The notes under the pieces are model-generated. The model was not told the DNA's origin. It did not search any database and saw nothing but the letters and a program-made list of their open reading frames with translations. From Sphingomonas sp. So64.6b (GTDB taxonomy: Bacteria > Pseudomonadota > Alphaproteobacteria > Sphingomonadales > Sphingomonadaceae): 64,000 nucleotides of DNA. Location: contig NZ_CP048817.1 of assembly GCF_014171475.1 (NCBI RefSeq), positions 4,363,501 through 4,427,500 of the forward strand, given 5' to 3'. A program made the translations under genes and the position numbers. Positions 16,026 through 24,373 of this stretch are shown here, one piece after another. Each line of letters starts with the position of its first letter. Position 1 is the stretch's first letter.

Positions 16026-18764
16026 CTAGAGCGTCCGTTCGCGCAGTTCGACTTCGAAGGTTTCGAGGAAGTCGCCCGGCTTGATGTCGACGAAGTTCTG
16101 CGTGAACGTCACGCCGCACTCCAGACCCGCACGGACTTCCGCCACATCGTCCTTGAAGCGACGCAAGGATGCGATTTCGCCCTGGTAGATGATGACATCC
16201 TCGCGCGTGATGCGCGCCTTGAGCGCCTTGCGGATGGTGCCTTCGGTGACCAGCAGACCGGCCGCCTTGCCATGCTTGCCGGCCGAGAAGACCTCGCGGA
16301 TTTCGGCGCGGCCGACAACCGTTTCGAACGCCTCGGGGCCAAGCTCGCCCGCCATGCCCGAGCGGATCTCGTCGATCAGGTCGTAGATCACGTCGTAATA
16401 TTTGAGCGCGACCTTCTGGCGTTCGGCAATCTCGCGCGCCTTGGCATTGGCACGGACATTGAAGCCGATGATCGGCGCGCCGCTGGCACCGGCCAGCGTC
16501 ACGTCGCTCTCGGTAATGCCGCCAACGCCGGCATGAAGCACGCGCGCCTTGATATCATCGGTCGAGATCTTGTTGATCGACGACACGATCGCCTCGACCG
16601 ACCCTTGCGTGTCGGCCTTGACCACCAGCGGATATTCGATCGCCTGCTTGTCCTTGAGCGCGGAGAACATGCTCTCCAGGCTGGCCGGGGCCGATGTCGT
16701 GCGCTTGTTGGTGATAACGCTCTGGCGATATTCCGCGACTTCGCGGGCACGTGCCTCGTTCTCGACCACCGAGAAAGGATCGCCAGCGCGCGGCACGCCG
16801 GACAGGCCGAGAACCTCGACCGGCATCGACGGGCCGGCTTCCTTGATCTGCTGACCCTTGTCGTTGGTCATCGCCCGGACCTTGCCGCTTTCGGCGCCGA
16901 CGACGAACACGTCGCCGACCTTCAGCGTGCCACGGCTGACCAGGATCGTCGCAACCGGACCACGCCCCTTGTCGAGCTTGGCCTCGATCACGGTGCCTTC
17001 GGCGGAGCGATCGGGGTTGGCCTTCAATTCGAGCAGTTCGGCCTGGAGCTGGATCTTTTCGACCAGCTGGTCGAGCCCGGTCTTCTGTAGCGCCGAGACT
17101 TCAACATCCTGCACATCGCCCGACATCTCCTCGACGATCACTTCGTACTGGAGCAGGGCCTCACGCACCTTTTGCGGGTTGGCGTCAGGCTTGTCGATCT
17201 TGTTGATCGCCACGATCATCGGCACGCCAGCCGCCTTGGTGTGGTTGATCGCCTCGATCGTCTGCGGCTTTAGCCCGTCATCGGCGGCGACGACCAGCAC
17301 GACGATATCCGTCACATTGGCGCCGCGCGCACGCATTTCGGTAAAGGCTTCATGGCCCGGCGTGTCGAGGAAAGTGACCTTCGACTTGTCCTTCAGCGTG
17401 ACCTGATACGCGCCGATATGCTGAGTGATGCCACCGGCCTCGCCCTTGACCACATCGGTGCCACGCAACGCGTCGAGCAGCGAGGTCTTGCCGTGATCGA
17501 CATGGCCCATGATCGTCACCACCGGCGGACGCGGCACGGCGGCGCCGTCCACATCCTCCGCGGTGTCGATCGCCAGATCGATATCCGAATCGCTGACGCG
17601 CGTGATGTTATGACCGAATTCGGTCACCAGCAGCTCGGCCGTGTCCTGGTCGATCGTCTCATTGATCGTGACCGGCATGCCCATCTTGAACAACGCCTTG
17701 ACCAGGTCCGCGCCCTTTTCCGCCATGCGGTTGGCGAGTTCCTGCACGGTGATCGCTTCCGGCACGACGACGTCGCGGATCTGTTTGGCCTGCGCTTCGC
17801 GCGGGCCACCCATACGGCGATGTTCTTTCTCGCGTGCCCGCTTGAGTGCGGCGAGGCTGCGTGCGCGTGCGCCGTCACCATCGCCAAGCGCGCGGTTGAC
17901 GGTCAGCTTGCCCGCGGTGCGGCGATCGTCGCCACCCTTGCGATCGCGCAGGCCGGTGCGCGGCACGGTCTCGCCGGCACGCTTGATCAAGCCACCGGCA
18001 GGTGCCGCTGGCGCATTGTTGTTGTTCGCATTGGCGGTCGCGGCCGGCGCCGGTGCTGCCGGGGCGGCGGGCGGCGGCGGGGGTGGCGGACGCGGGCGTT
18101 CGGGGCGCGCGACCGGCGTGAAGCGGCGTGGCGCCGGCATGCTCGGGTCAAGCGTGATCCCGATCGGTGCGGGCGGTGCGGCCGGCACCGGCGCGGCAAC
18201 GGGGGCTGCGGGAGTTGGAGCGGCCACCGGAGTAGCAGCGGCCGGCGCGGGAACGGGCGTCGCCGGAACGGGCGTCGCGGCCTCGACCGGTGCGGGTTCG
18301 GGGGTCGGCGCAGGTTCGGGCGCAGCAGGCGAATCCGGGGCGTCGCCGGCAAGGCGCGCTTCCTCGGCGCGACGGCGTGCTTCGTCGGCCGCCTCGATGC
18401 GATCGCGCTCTTCGCGACGGCGCGATTCCTCCAGCGCGTTCATGCGCGATTCGTCGGCTTCGCGCAGCAGCTTGGTCTGAAGCTCCTGACGCGACAGCAG
18501 GGAATTGGCCGGAGAAACCGGCGCGGGCGCGGGTGCCCGTGGCGCGGGCGCTGCTACCGGCGCAGGGGCCGCGACCGGCTCAGCGACCGGAGCCGCCGGG
18601 GTAGCTCCCGGACCGAGGATACGGCGGCGCTTCACTTCCACCTGCACGGTGTTCTGGCGGCCATGGCTGAAGCTCTGCTTCACCTGGCCAGTCTCGACCG
18701 TGCGCTTCACCCCCAGCGGTGCGCGCATGACCAGTTTCGGCTTCTCGTTGTCCGTATCGCTCAC
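16026..18764 (-). CDS. infB: Translation initiation factor IF-2
   Basis: 912 residues. GTPase that places initiator fMet-tRNA on the 30S subunit and drives subunit joining. N-terminal IF2 region, a long Pro/Ala/Val linker (about residues 75-240), a second small N domain (EAITVQELANRMAEKGADLVKALFKMG), then the GTPase with GHVDHGKT (about 415-422), DTPGHEAF and NKID, domains II-III and the C-terminal C2 domain (EVRAGLECGVTF). ATG overlaps the ylxR stop by four bases. Confidence 0.98.
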   Translation of the reverse strand: MSDTDNEKPKLVMRAPLGVKRTVETGQVKQSFSHGRQNTVQVEVKRRRILGPGATPAAPVAEPVAAPAPVAAPAPRAPAPAPVSPANSLLSRQELQTKLLREADESRMNALEESRRREERDRIEAADEARRRAEEARLAGDAPDSPAAPEPAPTPEPAPVEAATPVPATPVPAPAAATPVAAPTPAAPVAAPVPAAPPAPIGITLDPSMPAPRRFTPVARPERPRPPPPPPPAAPAAPAPAATANANNNNAPAAPAGGLIKRAGETVPRTGLRDRKGGDDRRTAGKLTVNRALGDGDGARARSLAALKRAREKEHRRMGGPREAQAKQIRDVVVPEAITVQELANRMAEKGADLVKALFKMGMPVTINETIDQDTAELLVTEFGHNITRVSDSDIDLAIDTAEDVDGAAVPRPPVVTIMGHVDHGKTSLLDALRGTDVVKGEAGGITQHIGAYQVTLKDKSKVTFLDTPGHEAFTEMRARGANVTDIVVLVVAADDGLKPQTIEAINHTKAAGVPMIVAINKIDKPDANPQKVREALLQYEVIVEEMSGDVQDVEVSALQKTGLDQLVEKIQLQAELLELKANPDRSAEGTVIEAKLDKGRGPVATILVSRGTLKVGDVFVVGAESGKVRAMTNDKGQQIKEAGPSMPVEVLGLSGVPRAGDPFSVVENEARAREVAEYRQSVITNKRTTSAPASLESMFSALKDKQAIEYPLVVKADTQGSVEAIVSSINKISTDDIKARVLHAGVGGITESDVTLAGASGAPIIGFNVRANAKAREIAERQKVALKYYDVIYDLIDEIRSGMAGELGPEAFETVVGRAEIREVFSAGKHGKAAGLLVTEGTIRKALKARITREDVIIYQGEIASLRRFKDDVAEVRAGLECGVTFTQNFVDIKPGDFLETFEVELRERTL

Positions 18765-19498
18765 TCGGATTCCTCGTAATTCTCGTCGGCCGGATCGTTC
18801 ACTTGGTCGTCGGCGTCGTTTCCGTTCCCGGATTCAGACGGCGATGCGCCCTGCGAGGCCGTTTCGCAAGGCACGGGAGATGGGTCAGGGCCGATGAAAT
18901 GCAGCCAGCGGTGGAGCGCTTCGCCCACCCTCTTGGCCGCATCGGGATCAGTCAGGCCTATATGTACCACATTTTGGCGGCCTAGTGCCACGGCCAATAT
19001 GGTGCGCGGGACCGGCAGAACCAACCCCCTGCGATCACTGCCTTCTTCGTCGTTGCCGACGCGCCACGCCTGGTCGAGTTTGCGGTTGCCGTCAGTGCCC
19101 GCGTCGGACGCATGCAGCAGCAAATGAAGCTTGCCCGCGCGCGCCGCGGTTTCGATCTTGTCCGAACCCGAGAACAAGCCGCCGGAACGCGATTCGAGCC
19201 CGAGCCGGTCAAGTGCTGCACGTTCCAGTGCGGCCTCGATCTTCGCCGGCAGGTCGTCGGGTACGATGATCGGTCCGGTCTTGAAAGCACGCGCGAGCGC
19301 GCCTTTCAGCTTGCCCTTGGCGATCGCGGTTTCGAGCTCTGTCCGGGTCACGCCAATCCACGCCCCACGGCCTGGCGCCTTGGCGCGGACGTCGGGGAGA
19401 ATGTCGCCGTCCGGCGACAGGGCCAGCCGCACCAGCGCATGGCGCGGCGCGCGGTCGCCGAGCAGGATGCAGCGACGAATCGGGTCAGCGGCGGTCAT
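18761..19498 (-). CDS. ylxR: YlxR (DUF448) domain protein fused to an L7Ae-like domain
   Basis: 245 residues. N-terminal YlxR fold (RRCILLGDRAPRHALVRLALSPDG, PGRGAWIGVTR), an RNA-binding family found between nusA and infB; then an L7Ae/L30e-like region (SDKIETAARAGKLHLLLHASDAG, RQNVVHIGLTDPDAAKRVG) and an acidic tail (DADDQVNDPADENYEESE). ATG 19498 has GGAGG seven bases upstream; a GTG two codons earlier is an alternative. Confidence 0.9.
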   Translation of the reverse strand: MTAADPIRRCILLGDRAPRHALVRLALSPDGDILPDVRAKAPGRGAWIGVTRTELETAIAKGKLKGALARAFKTGPIIVPDDLPAKIEAALERAALDRLGLESRSGGLFSGSDKIETAARAGKLHLLLHASDAGTDGNRKLDQAWRVGNDEEGSDRRGLVLPVPRTILAVALGRQNVVHIGLTDPDAAKRVGEALHRWLHFIGPDPSPVPCETASQGASPSESGNGNDADDQVNDPADENYEESE

Positions 19499-19576
19499 GC
19501 GCACGCCTCCACCCGCATCGCTGCGAACCCCGGCGCCTGTCCGGAGCAGTAAGGGAATGTCTGTAGCCCTAGCGCG

Positions 19577-19816
19577 TCATTGTGAGGGAACCGCATGCGC
19601 GTCCTCCCTCGACGGTGCCGGCTTCGGCGCATCACGATCGGCGATCAGCTGACCGCCCGCACCGTAATTCTCCGTCGACACCTCTTCGATCACGATCTGC
19701 ACCGCGCCCGGGTTCTTGCCGAGGCGCGAGACCAGCGAAGCGGTGACGTCGGCGACGATCCCCGCTTTCTGATCGCGCGTCGCGGTGCCCGATATGCGGA
19801 TGCTGACGAACGGCAT
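19577..19816 (-). CDS. 4-oxalocrotonate tautomerase-like protein
   Basis: 79 residues. Starts MPFVSIRI, so Met removal exposes the catalytic Pro1 of the tautomerase superfamily; VQIVIEEVSTENYGAGGQ is the conserved second strand with a substrate-contact region. Shares one base with the nusA stop (TGATG), so it is coupled to nusA, and lies 78 bases before ylxR. A catabolic-looking enzyme in this operon is unexpected; substrate unknown. Confidence 0.88.
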   Translation of the reverse strand: MPFVSIRISGTATRDQKAGIVADVTASLVSRLGKNPGAVQIVIEEVSTENYGAGGQLIADRDAPKPAPSREDAHAVPSQ

Positions 19817-21441
19817 CAGGCTTCTTCACCCTCCGACGCGTCGGCAGGTGCTGCGGGGGCCGGAGCCTCCTCATCTTCGAACCAATGCGCGCGGGCGGCC
19901 ATGATGATCTCGTTGCCCTGCTCGTCCGAAAGACCATATTCGCCGAGCACACCACCCTTGTCTTCGGGGCGCTTGTTCTCGCTCTCGGCGCGGCGGCGCT
20001 GTTCCTGGCGCTTCTTCTGCACCAGCTCGTCGGTCGCCAGATCGGCGAGATCGTCGAGCGTCAGGATGCCGGCCTTGCCCAGCGTGACCAGCATCGCTTC
20101 GTTGAGATGCGGCATGGCCGCCAGATCGTCCGACACGCCCATTTCGCGGCGCAGCGTGCGGTTGGCTTCCTCGCGGCGCTCGAGCGCCTCGGTCGCACGA
20201 CTTTGCAGCTCGGCGGCGAGATCCTCGTCGAATCCTTCGATTCCGGCGATTTCCTCGGCCTCGACATAAGCGACCTCTTCCAGCGCGCCAAAGCCTTCGG
20301 CGACGAGCAGCTGAGCCAGCGTCTCATCGACGTCGAGCTCGGTCTGGAACATCTCGGTACGCTCGGCGAATTCCTTCTGGCGCTTCTCCGATGCGTCGGC
20401 TTCGGTCAGGATGTCGATCGCCTTGCCGGTCAACTGGCTGGCGAGGCGGACATTCTGGCCGCGACGGCCGATCGCGAGCGAAAGCTGATCGTCGGGAACG
20501 ACGACTTCGATGCGATCCTCTTCCTCATCGATCACCACGCGGCTGACCGATGCCGGCTGCAGCGCGTTGACGACGAAGGTCGCGGTGTCGGGCGACCAGG
20601 GGATGATGTCGATCTTTTCGCCCTGCATTTCCTGCACGACGGCCTGAACGCGGCTGCCCTTCATGCCGACGCAGGCGCCGACCGGATCGATGCTGGAGTC
20701 ATGGCTGATCACGCCGATCTTGGCGCGGCTGCCCGGATCGCGCGCGGCGGCCTTGATCTCGATGATGCCGTCATAGATTTCCGGCACTTCCTGCGCGAAC
20801 AGCTTCTTCATGAAGTCGGGATGCGCGCGGCTCAGGAAAATCTGCGGCCCGCGATTCTCACGGCGCACGTTGAGGATCAGGCTGCGGATGCGGTCGTTGA
20901 CGCGAACCACTTCGCGCGGGATCTGCGCGTCGCGACGGATCACGCCCTCGGCGCGGCCTAGATCGACCACGACGTGACCGAATTCGACGCGCTTGACCAC
21001 GCCGGTGATGATCTCACCCATGCGGTCCTTGAATTCCTCGAACTGGCGCTCGCGCTCGGCGTCGCGGACCTTCTGGAAGATCACCTGCTTGGCGGCCTGT
21101 GCGGCGATGCGGCCGAACTCGATCGGGGGCAGCGGATCGACGATATAGTCGCCGACCACCGCGCCGGGCTGCAGCTTCTGCGCTTCCTTCAGATTGACCT
21201 GCTTGAAATAGTCATCGACCGCCTCGACCACTTCGACGACGCGCCACAAGCGAAGGTCGCCGGTGTTCGCATCGAGCTTGGCGCGGATGTCGTTTTCGGC
21301 GCCGTAACGGGCGCGCGCGGCGCGTTGAATCGCGTCTTCCATCGCCTCGATCACGATCGCGCGATCGATCATCTTTTCGGTCGCGACGGCATTCGCGATC
21401 GCGATCAATTCTGCCTTGTTGGCGGAAACGGCAGTGGCCAT
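19816..21441 (-). CDS. nusA: Transcription termination/antitermination factor NusA
   Basis: 541 residues. N-terminal RNA polymerase-binding domain, S1 domain (GEIITGVVKRVEFGHVVVDLG), two KH domains (GACVGMKGSRVQAV; LSLAIGRRGQNVRLASQLTG), then helix-hairpin-helix acidic repeats (LDDLADLATDELV) and an acidic Pro/Ala tail. ATG 21441 shares its first base with the rimP stop. Confidence 0.97.
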   Translation of the reverse strand: MATAVSANKAELIAIANAVATEKMIDRAIVIEAMEDAIQRAARARYGAENDIRAKLDANTGDLRLWRVVEVVEAVDDYFKQVNLKEAQKLQPGAVVGDYIVDPLPPIEFGRIAAQAAKQVIFQKVRDAERERQFEEFKDRMGEIITGVVKRVEFGHVVVDLGRAEGVIRRDAQIPREVVRVNDRIRSLILNVRRENRGPQIFLSRAHPDFMKKLFAQEVPEIYDGIIEIKAAARDPGSRAKIGVISHDSSIDPVGACVGMKGSRVQAVVQEMQGEKIDIIPWSPDTATFVVNALQPASVSRVVIDEEEDRIEVVVPDDQLSLAIGRRGQNVRLASQLTGKAIDILTEADASEKRQKEFAERTEMFQTELDVDETLAQLLVAEGFGALEEVAYVEAEEIAGIEGFDEDLAAELQSRATEALERREEANRTLRREMGVSDDLAAMPHLNEAMLVTLGKAGILTLDDLADLATDELVQKKRQEQRRRAESENKRPEDKGGVLGEYGLSDEQGNEIIMAARAHWFEDEEAPAPAAPADASEGEEA

Positions 21442-22025
21442 CAATCTTGCCCTTCACTGGTGTTGGTATCGGCGGCCTCAAGCGCGCCTTCGTTGTCGGT
21501 AAAGTCTTCGAATTCTTCCTCGTCCGCGCCTTCGGTCGACAGCGGCCGGGTCGCGGCGAGCAGCCGGTCGGTGAACAGCAATTTCGCATCGGCGACCTGG
21601 TCGAACCCGATCGTCATCGGCACATGCTTGTTGACGTCGATCGTGATGCGGCCGCCCTCGACCCCGGCGAGATTGCCGGTCAACTGCTTGCGGCCCTCGA
21701 CCGGTGCGGTCAGCACGATGCGCGCCTCATGCCCTTCCCAGTCGCCGAAGTCGCTCAGCCGCGTCAGCGGCCGGTCGATTCCCGGTGAGGACACTTCCAG
21801 GCGATATTCGCTCTCGATCGGGTCGGCCTCGTCGAGCAGGTCGGAAATGCGACGCGACAATTCGGCGCAATCGTCGATCGTCAGCTGGCGCGTGTCGGGT
21901 CGCTCGGCCATCACCTGCAGCGTGATATCGCCGGCGCCGCCGAACAATTTCACGCGCACCAGGTCGAAACCCAAAGCCTGTGCCTCGGGTTCGATCAGGG
22001 CCGTCAATTTGGCGAGATCCGCCAT
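21441..22025 (-). CDS. rimP: Ribosome maturation factor RimP
   Basis: 194 residues. Helps 30S assembly. Recognised from ALGFDLVRVKLFGG, MAERPDTRQLTIDDCAELSR and the YRLEVSSPGIDRPLTRLSDF motif, with an acidic C-terminal tail longer than in enterics. ATG 22025 has GGAGAG upstream; the 21-residue extension of the frame is not conserved-looking. First gene of the 13-gene operon that ends with pnp. Confidence 0.96.
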   Translation of the reverse strand: MADLAKLTALIEPEAQALGFDLVRVKLFGGAGDITLQVMAERPDTRQLTIDDCAELSRRISDLLDEADPIESEYRLEVSSPGIDRPLTRLSDFGDWEGHEARIVLTAPVEGRKQLTGNLAGVEGGRITIDVNKHVPMTIGFDQVADAKLLFTDRLLAATRPLSTEGADEEEFEDFTDNEGALEAADTNTSEGQD

Positions 22026-22115
22026 CTGCTCTCCGAATGAATACGTCTCGTCGCCGCCGCGAGCCGGAGCCCGCAGCCTCTTCATCAATCAACGATGTAG
22101 AGAAAGCGCGAGTGC

Positions 22116-22144
22116 GATATAGGCGGATCGCACAAGACTGGCAA
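22116..22144 (-). promoter_or_regulatory. Promoter for the rimP-nusA-infB-pnp operon
   Basis: On the minus strand TTGCCA (22139-22144) and TATATC (22116-22121) are separated by 17 bases, a good sigma-70 arrangement about 90 bases upstream of the rimP start. No second equally good pair was seen in this divergent region. Confidence 0.55.
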
Positions 22145-22210
22145 GCGGGCCGCGCATTCGGCAGCGTGGCCCCGCATTGTCCCGCCCAACCGATCGACCG
22201 GAGAGACGAT

Positions 22211-23383
22211 ATGCGCCTGCTGTACCTGAGCCTGCCGATAGCGCTGATCGCCTGCAGCGCGAATCAGGCCGCGCCCGCAACGACGAGCGGCAGCTTGCCC
22301 TTTATTAAGACGGTCATGGCCGATTTCGACTCGCCATGGGCGATGACTTTCTTGCCCGATGAGCGGGGGATTTTGGTGACGGAAAAATCCGGAGCGCTCA
22401 AGCTGCTCTCGGTCGTCAGCTGGCAATCCGAGACCGTCGAAGGCGTTCCGCCAGTCGATAGCGACGGGCAGGGCGGACTGATGGACGTGGTGCTTTCGCC
22501 CGGCTTCGCGAAAGACCGGCTGGTTTATTTCAGTTTTTCGGAGAAAGGGGCGGGTGGGAAAGGCGTGGCGTTGGCACGGGGTCGGCTGACTTACGTCGGT
22601 GCATATTATGGCATAACCGCAGACGGCGCCGATGATTCGAGTCACGGCACGCCGCTGTTGGAGGACGTCACGGTGATCTTCCGCGCACACCCCTATGTCG
22701 AGGGCGACGGCCATTATTCGGGCCGCATCGTCTTTTCGCCCGATGGCCAATATCTCTTCTTCACCAATGGCGAGCGACAGAAATTCGACCCTGCGCAGGA
22801 CCCCAAGGCCACACTCGGCAAGGTGCTGCGCCTGACGCCGGACGGCAAGCCGGCGCCGGGCAATCCACTTGCCGCGCAGGGCTTCGACCCGGCCGTCTGG
22901 TCCTATGGCCACCGCAACCTGCTCGGCATCGCGTTCGATTCGGCGGGTAACTTGTGGGAACAGGAAATGGGCCCGAAGGGCGGCGACGAGGCCAATTTGA
23001 TCGTCGCGGGCAAGAACTACGGATATCCCAAGGTTTCGAACGGCAGCCATTATGACGGTCGCGACATTCCCGACCACAAGCCCGGCGACGGTTTCGAAGC
23101 CCCCAAAATGTGGTGGAACCCGTCGATCTCCCCCGCTGGGCTGATGATCTATTCGGGCGATCTGTTCCCGGCCTGGAAAGGCGATGCGTTCCTCGGCGGC
23201 CTGTCGTCACGCGCTCTGCTGCGCGTCGATCTCGACGGCACCAACGCGAAGAAAGGCGACCAATGGGACATGGGCGCGCGCATCCGCGAGGTCGAACAGG
23301 GTCCCGACGGCGCGATCTGGGTGCTCGAGGATGGCGACGACGGGTCCCAAGGCCGGCTGATCAAACTGACGCCGAAGGGCTAA
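22211..23383 (+). CDS. PQQ-dependent sugar dehydrogenase-like lipoprotein
   Basis: 390 residues, six-bladed beta-propeller of the soluble glucose dehydrogenase/aldose sugar dehydrogenase (YliI) group. Lipoprotein signal with a lipobox (LIAC). Core motifs: FDSPWAMTFLPDERGILVTEKSG, GGLMDVVLSPGF, GHYSGRIVFSPDGQYLFFTNG, WSYGHRNLLGIAFD, ISPAGLMIYSG. Would oxidise sugars with PQQ in the periplasm; pqq genes are not in the window. ATG 22211 has GGAGAGA upstream. Divergent from rimP. Confidence 0.88.
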   Translation: MRLLYLSLPIALIACSANQAAPATTSGSLPFIKTVMADFDSPWAMTFLPDERGILVTEKSGALKLLSVVSWQSETVEGVPPVDSDGQGGLMDVVLSPGFAKDRLVYFSFSEKGAGGKGVALARGRLTYVGAYYGITADGADDSSHGTPLLEDVTVIFRAHPYVEGDGHYSGRIVFSPDGQYLFFTNGERQKFDPAQDPKATLGKVLRLTPDGKPAPGNPLAAQGFDPAVWSYGHRNLLGIAFDSAGNLWEQEMGPKGGDEANLIVAGKNYGYPKVSNGSHYDGRDIPDHKPGDGFEAPKMWWNPSISPAGLMIYSGDLFPAWKGDAFLGGLSSRALLRVDLDGTNAKKGDQWDMGARIREVEQGPDGAIWVLEDGDDGSQGRLIKLTPKG

Positions 23384-23384
23384 A

Positions 23385-23405
23385 TCCTCCCCGGCACGGG
23401 GAGGA
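23385..23405. terminator. Hairpin between convergent genes
   Basis: TCCTCCCCG-GCA-CGGGGAGGA, a perfect 9-bp stem between the dehydrogenase stop (23383) and the thioesterase stop (23411). Probable bidirectional terminator. The stem resembles the ends of the CTCCCC repeat elements in hrpB and prmC. Confidence 0.7.
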
Positions 23406-23410
23406 GCAAC

Positions 23411-23809
23411 CTATTCCCGCGCGATCAGATAGTTCATCCGCGCCGCGGCGATCGGCCTAGTCGGGTCGTCCTGCCAGGCCGTCGCCTCGACATTGGCGAC
23501 GCGGGTGCCGAGCCTGGTGACGACACCCTGCGCGCGAGTCGGCTTGTCGCGGCCGCCGCGCATGAAATCGACCGTGACGTTGATCGGCTTGATCCGTCCC
23601 CGGGAATCTTTGGCGCCTTCCTCGGCCGCCAACGCATGCTGGAGCGCGGCGATCGCCGCCATCTCCATCAGCCCGCTGATCGCGCCGCCATGCAGGAAGC
23701 CGGGCCGCCCCAGCACCTCATCACGGAACGGCATGATCAGCACCGGTGCTGCATCACTCAGCTCGGGATCGACGGTCAGCCCGAGCAGGTCGGCATAGGG
23801 CGGCAGCAT
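23411..23809 (-). CDS. PaaI-family hotdog thioesterase
   Basis: 132 residues. HGGAISGLMEMAAIAALQHAL is the hotdog helix with the acidic catalytic position, preceded by RPGFLHGG. Substrate unknown; likely an acyl-CoA. One base of its ATG is shared with the stop of the upstream thioesterase (TGATG), so the two are a coupled pair and could form a heteromer. Confidence 0.86.
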   Translation of the reverse strand: MLPPYADLLGLTVDPELSDAAPVLIMPFRDEVLGRPGFLHGGAISGLMEMAAIAALQHALAAEEGAKDSRGRIKPINVTVDFMRGGRDKPTRAQGVVTRLGTRVANVEATAWQDDPTRPIAAARMNYLIARE

Positions 23810-24243
23810 CAGCGATAGCCCTCCGGCGCCATGAAGGTGCCCGCGACATGCGCCAGCGGATCGTCCGGGTCGCCGTCATGCGCGGTGCCGCGCACGAACG
23901 CGATCGAGCGGGTCAGGCGATAGCATTCGCCGCGTCCGATCACCGTCTTGCCGGGTGTCGCGGGGCGCAGATAATCGACGCGCAGGTCAAGCGTGGCATG
24001 CGGGCGGAACGCGTTGAGCTTGAGCCACACCGACATGCTCGTCGCCATGTCCATCATCGACAGGATCGGGCCCGACGCGATTACGCCGCTTGCCCGGTCA
24101 CCGATCTGTTCCTTGCTATAGGGCAAAGCCAGTTCGACCCAGTCCGGGCCATGCGCATGGTAATGCAGGCCGAGATGGCGGCCATGTCCGCCGGCACCGC
24201 TCTGCAGGAAGCGTTCGGGATCGAAGACGAAGCCGGTGGTCAT
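23809..24243 (-). CDS. PaaI-family hotdog thioesterase, second of a pair
   Basis: 144 residues. SGPILSMMDMATSMSVWLKL forms the hotdog helix; DLRVDYLRPATPG is the following strand. ATG 24243 begins MTTGFVFDPERFLQ; the longer reading to 24300 reaches towards the divergent ligase promoter and is unlikely. Divergent from the acyl-CoA ligase, which makes an acyl-CoA role likely. Confidence 0.85.
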   Translation of the reverse strand: MTTGFVFDPERFLQSGAGGHGRHLGLHYHAHGPDWVELALPYSKEQIGDRASGVIASGPILSMMDMATSMSVWLKLNAFRPHATLDLRVDYLRPATPGKTVIGRGECYRLTRSIAFVRGTAHDGDPDDPLAHVAGTFMAPEGYR

Positions 24244-24314
24244 GATGCGCGCTCTACACCGCGATACGCCCAAGGCAAGCGGTGCAGCCGATCGGCACAA
24301 CGGTAATTCCGACG

Positions 24315-24343
24315 TTGCGGGGCGTAACGGTGCCGTCTAGCAT
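24315..24343 (+). promoter_or_regulatory. Candidate promoter of the acyl-CoA ligase gene
   Basis: TTGCGG (24315-24320), 17 bases, TAGCAT (24338-24343), 31 bases ahead of the GTG start. The 13-mer TGCCGTCTAGCAT here recurs exactly at the candidate promoter of the DUF4139 genes (59793-59805). Confidence 0.4.
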
Positions 24344-24373
24344 TCAGTTGCAAAACAAAACGAGGAGAGACGG

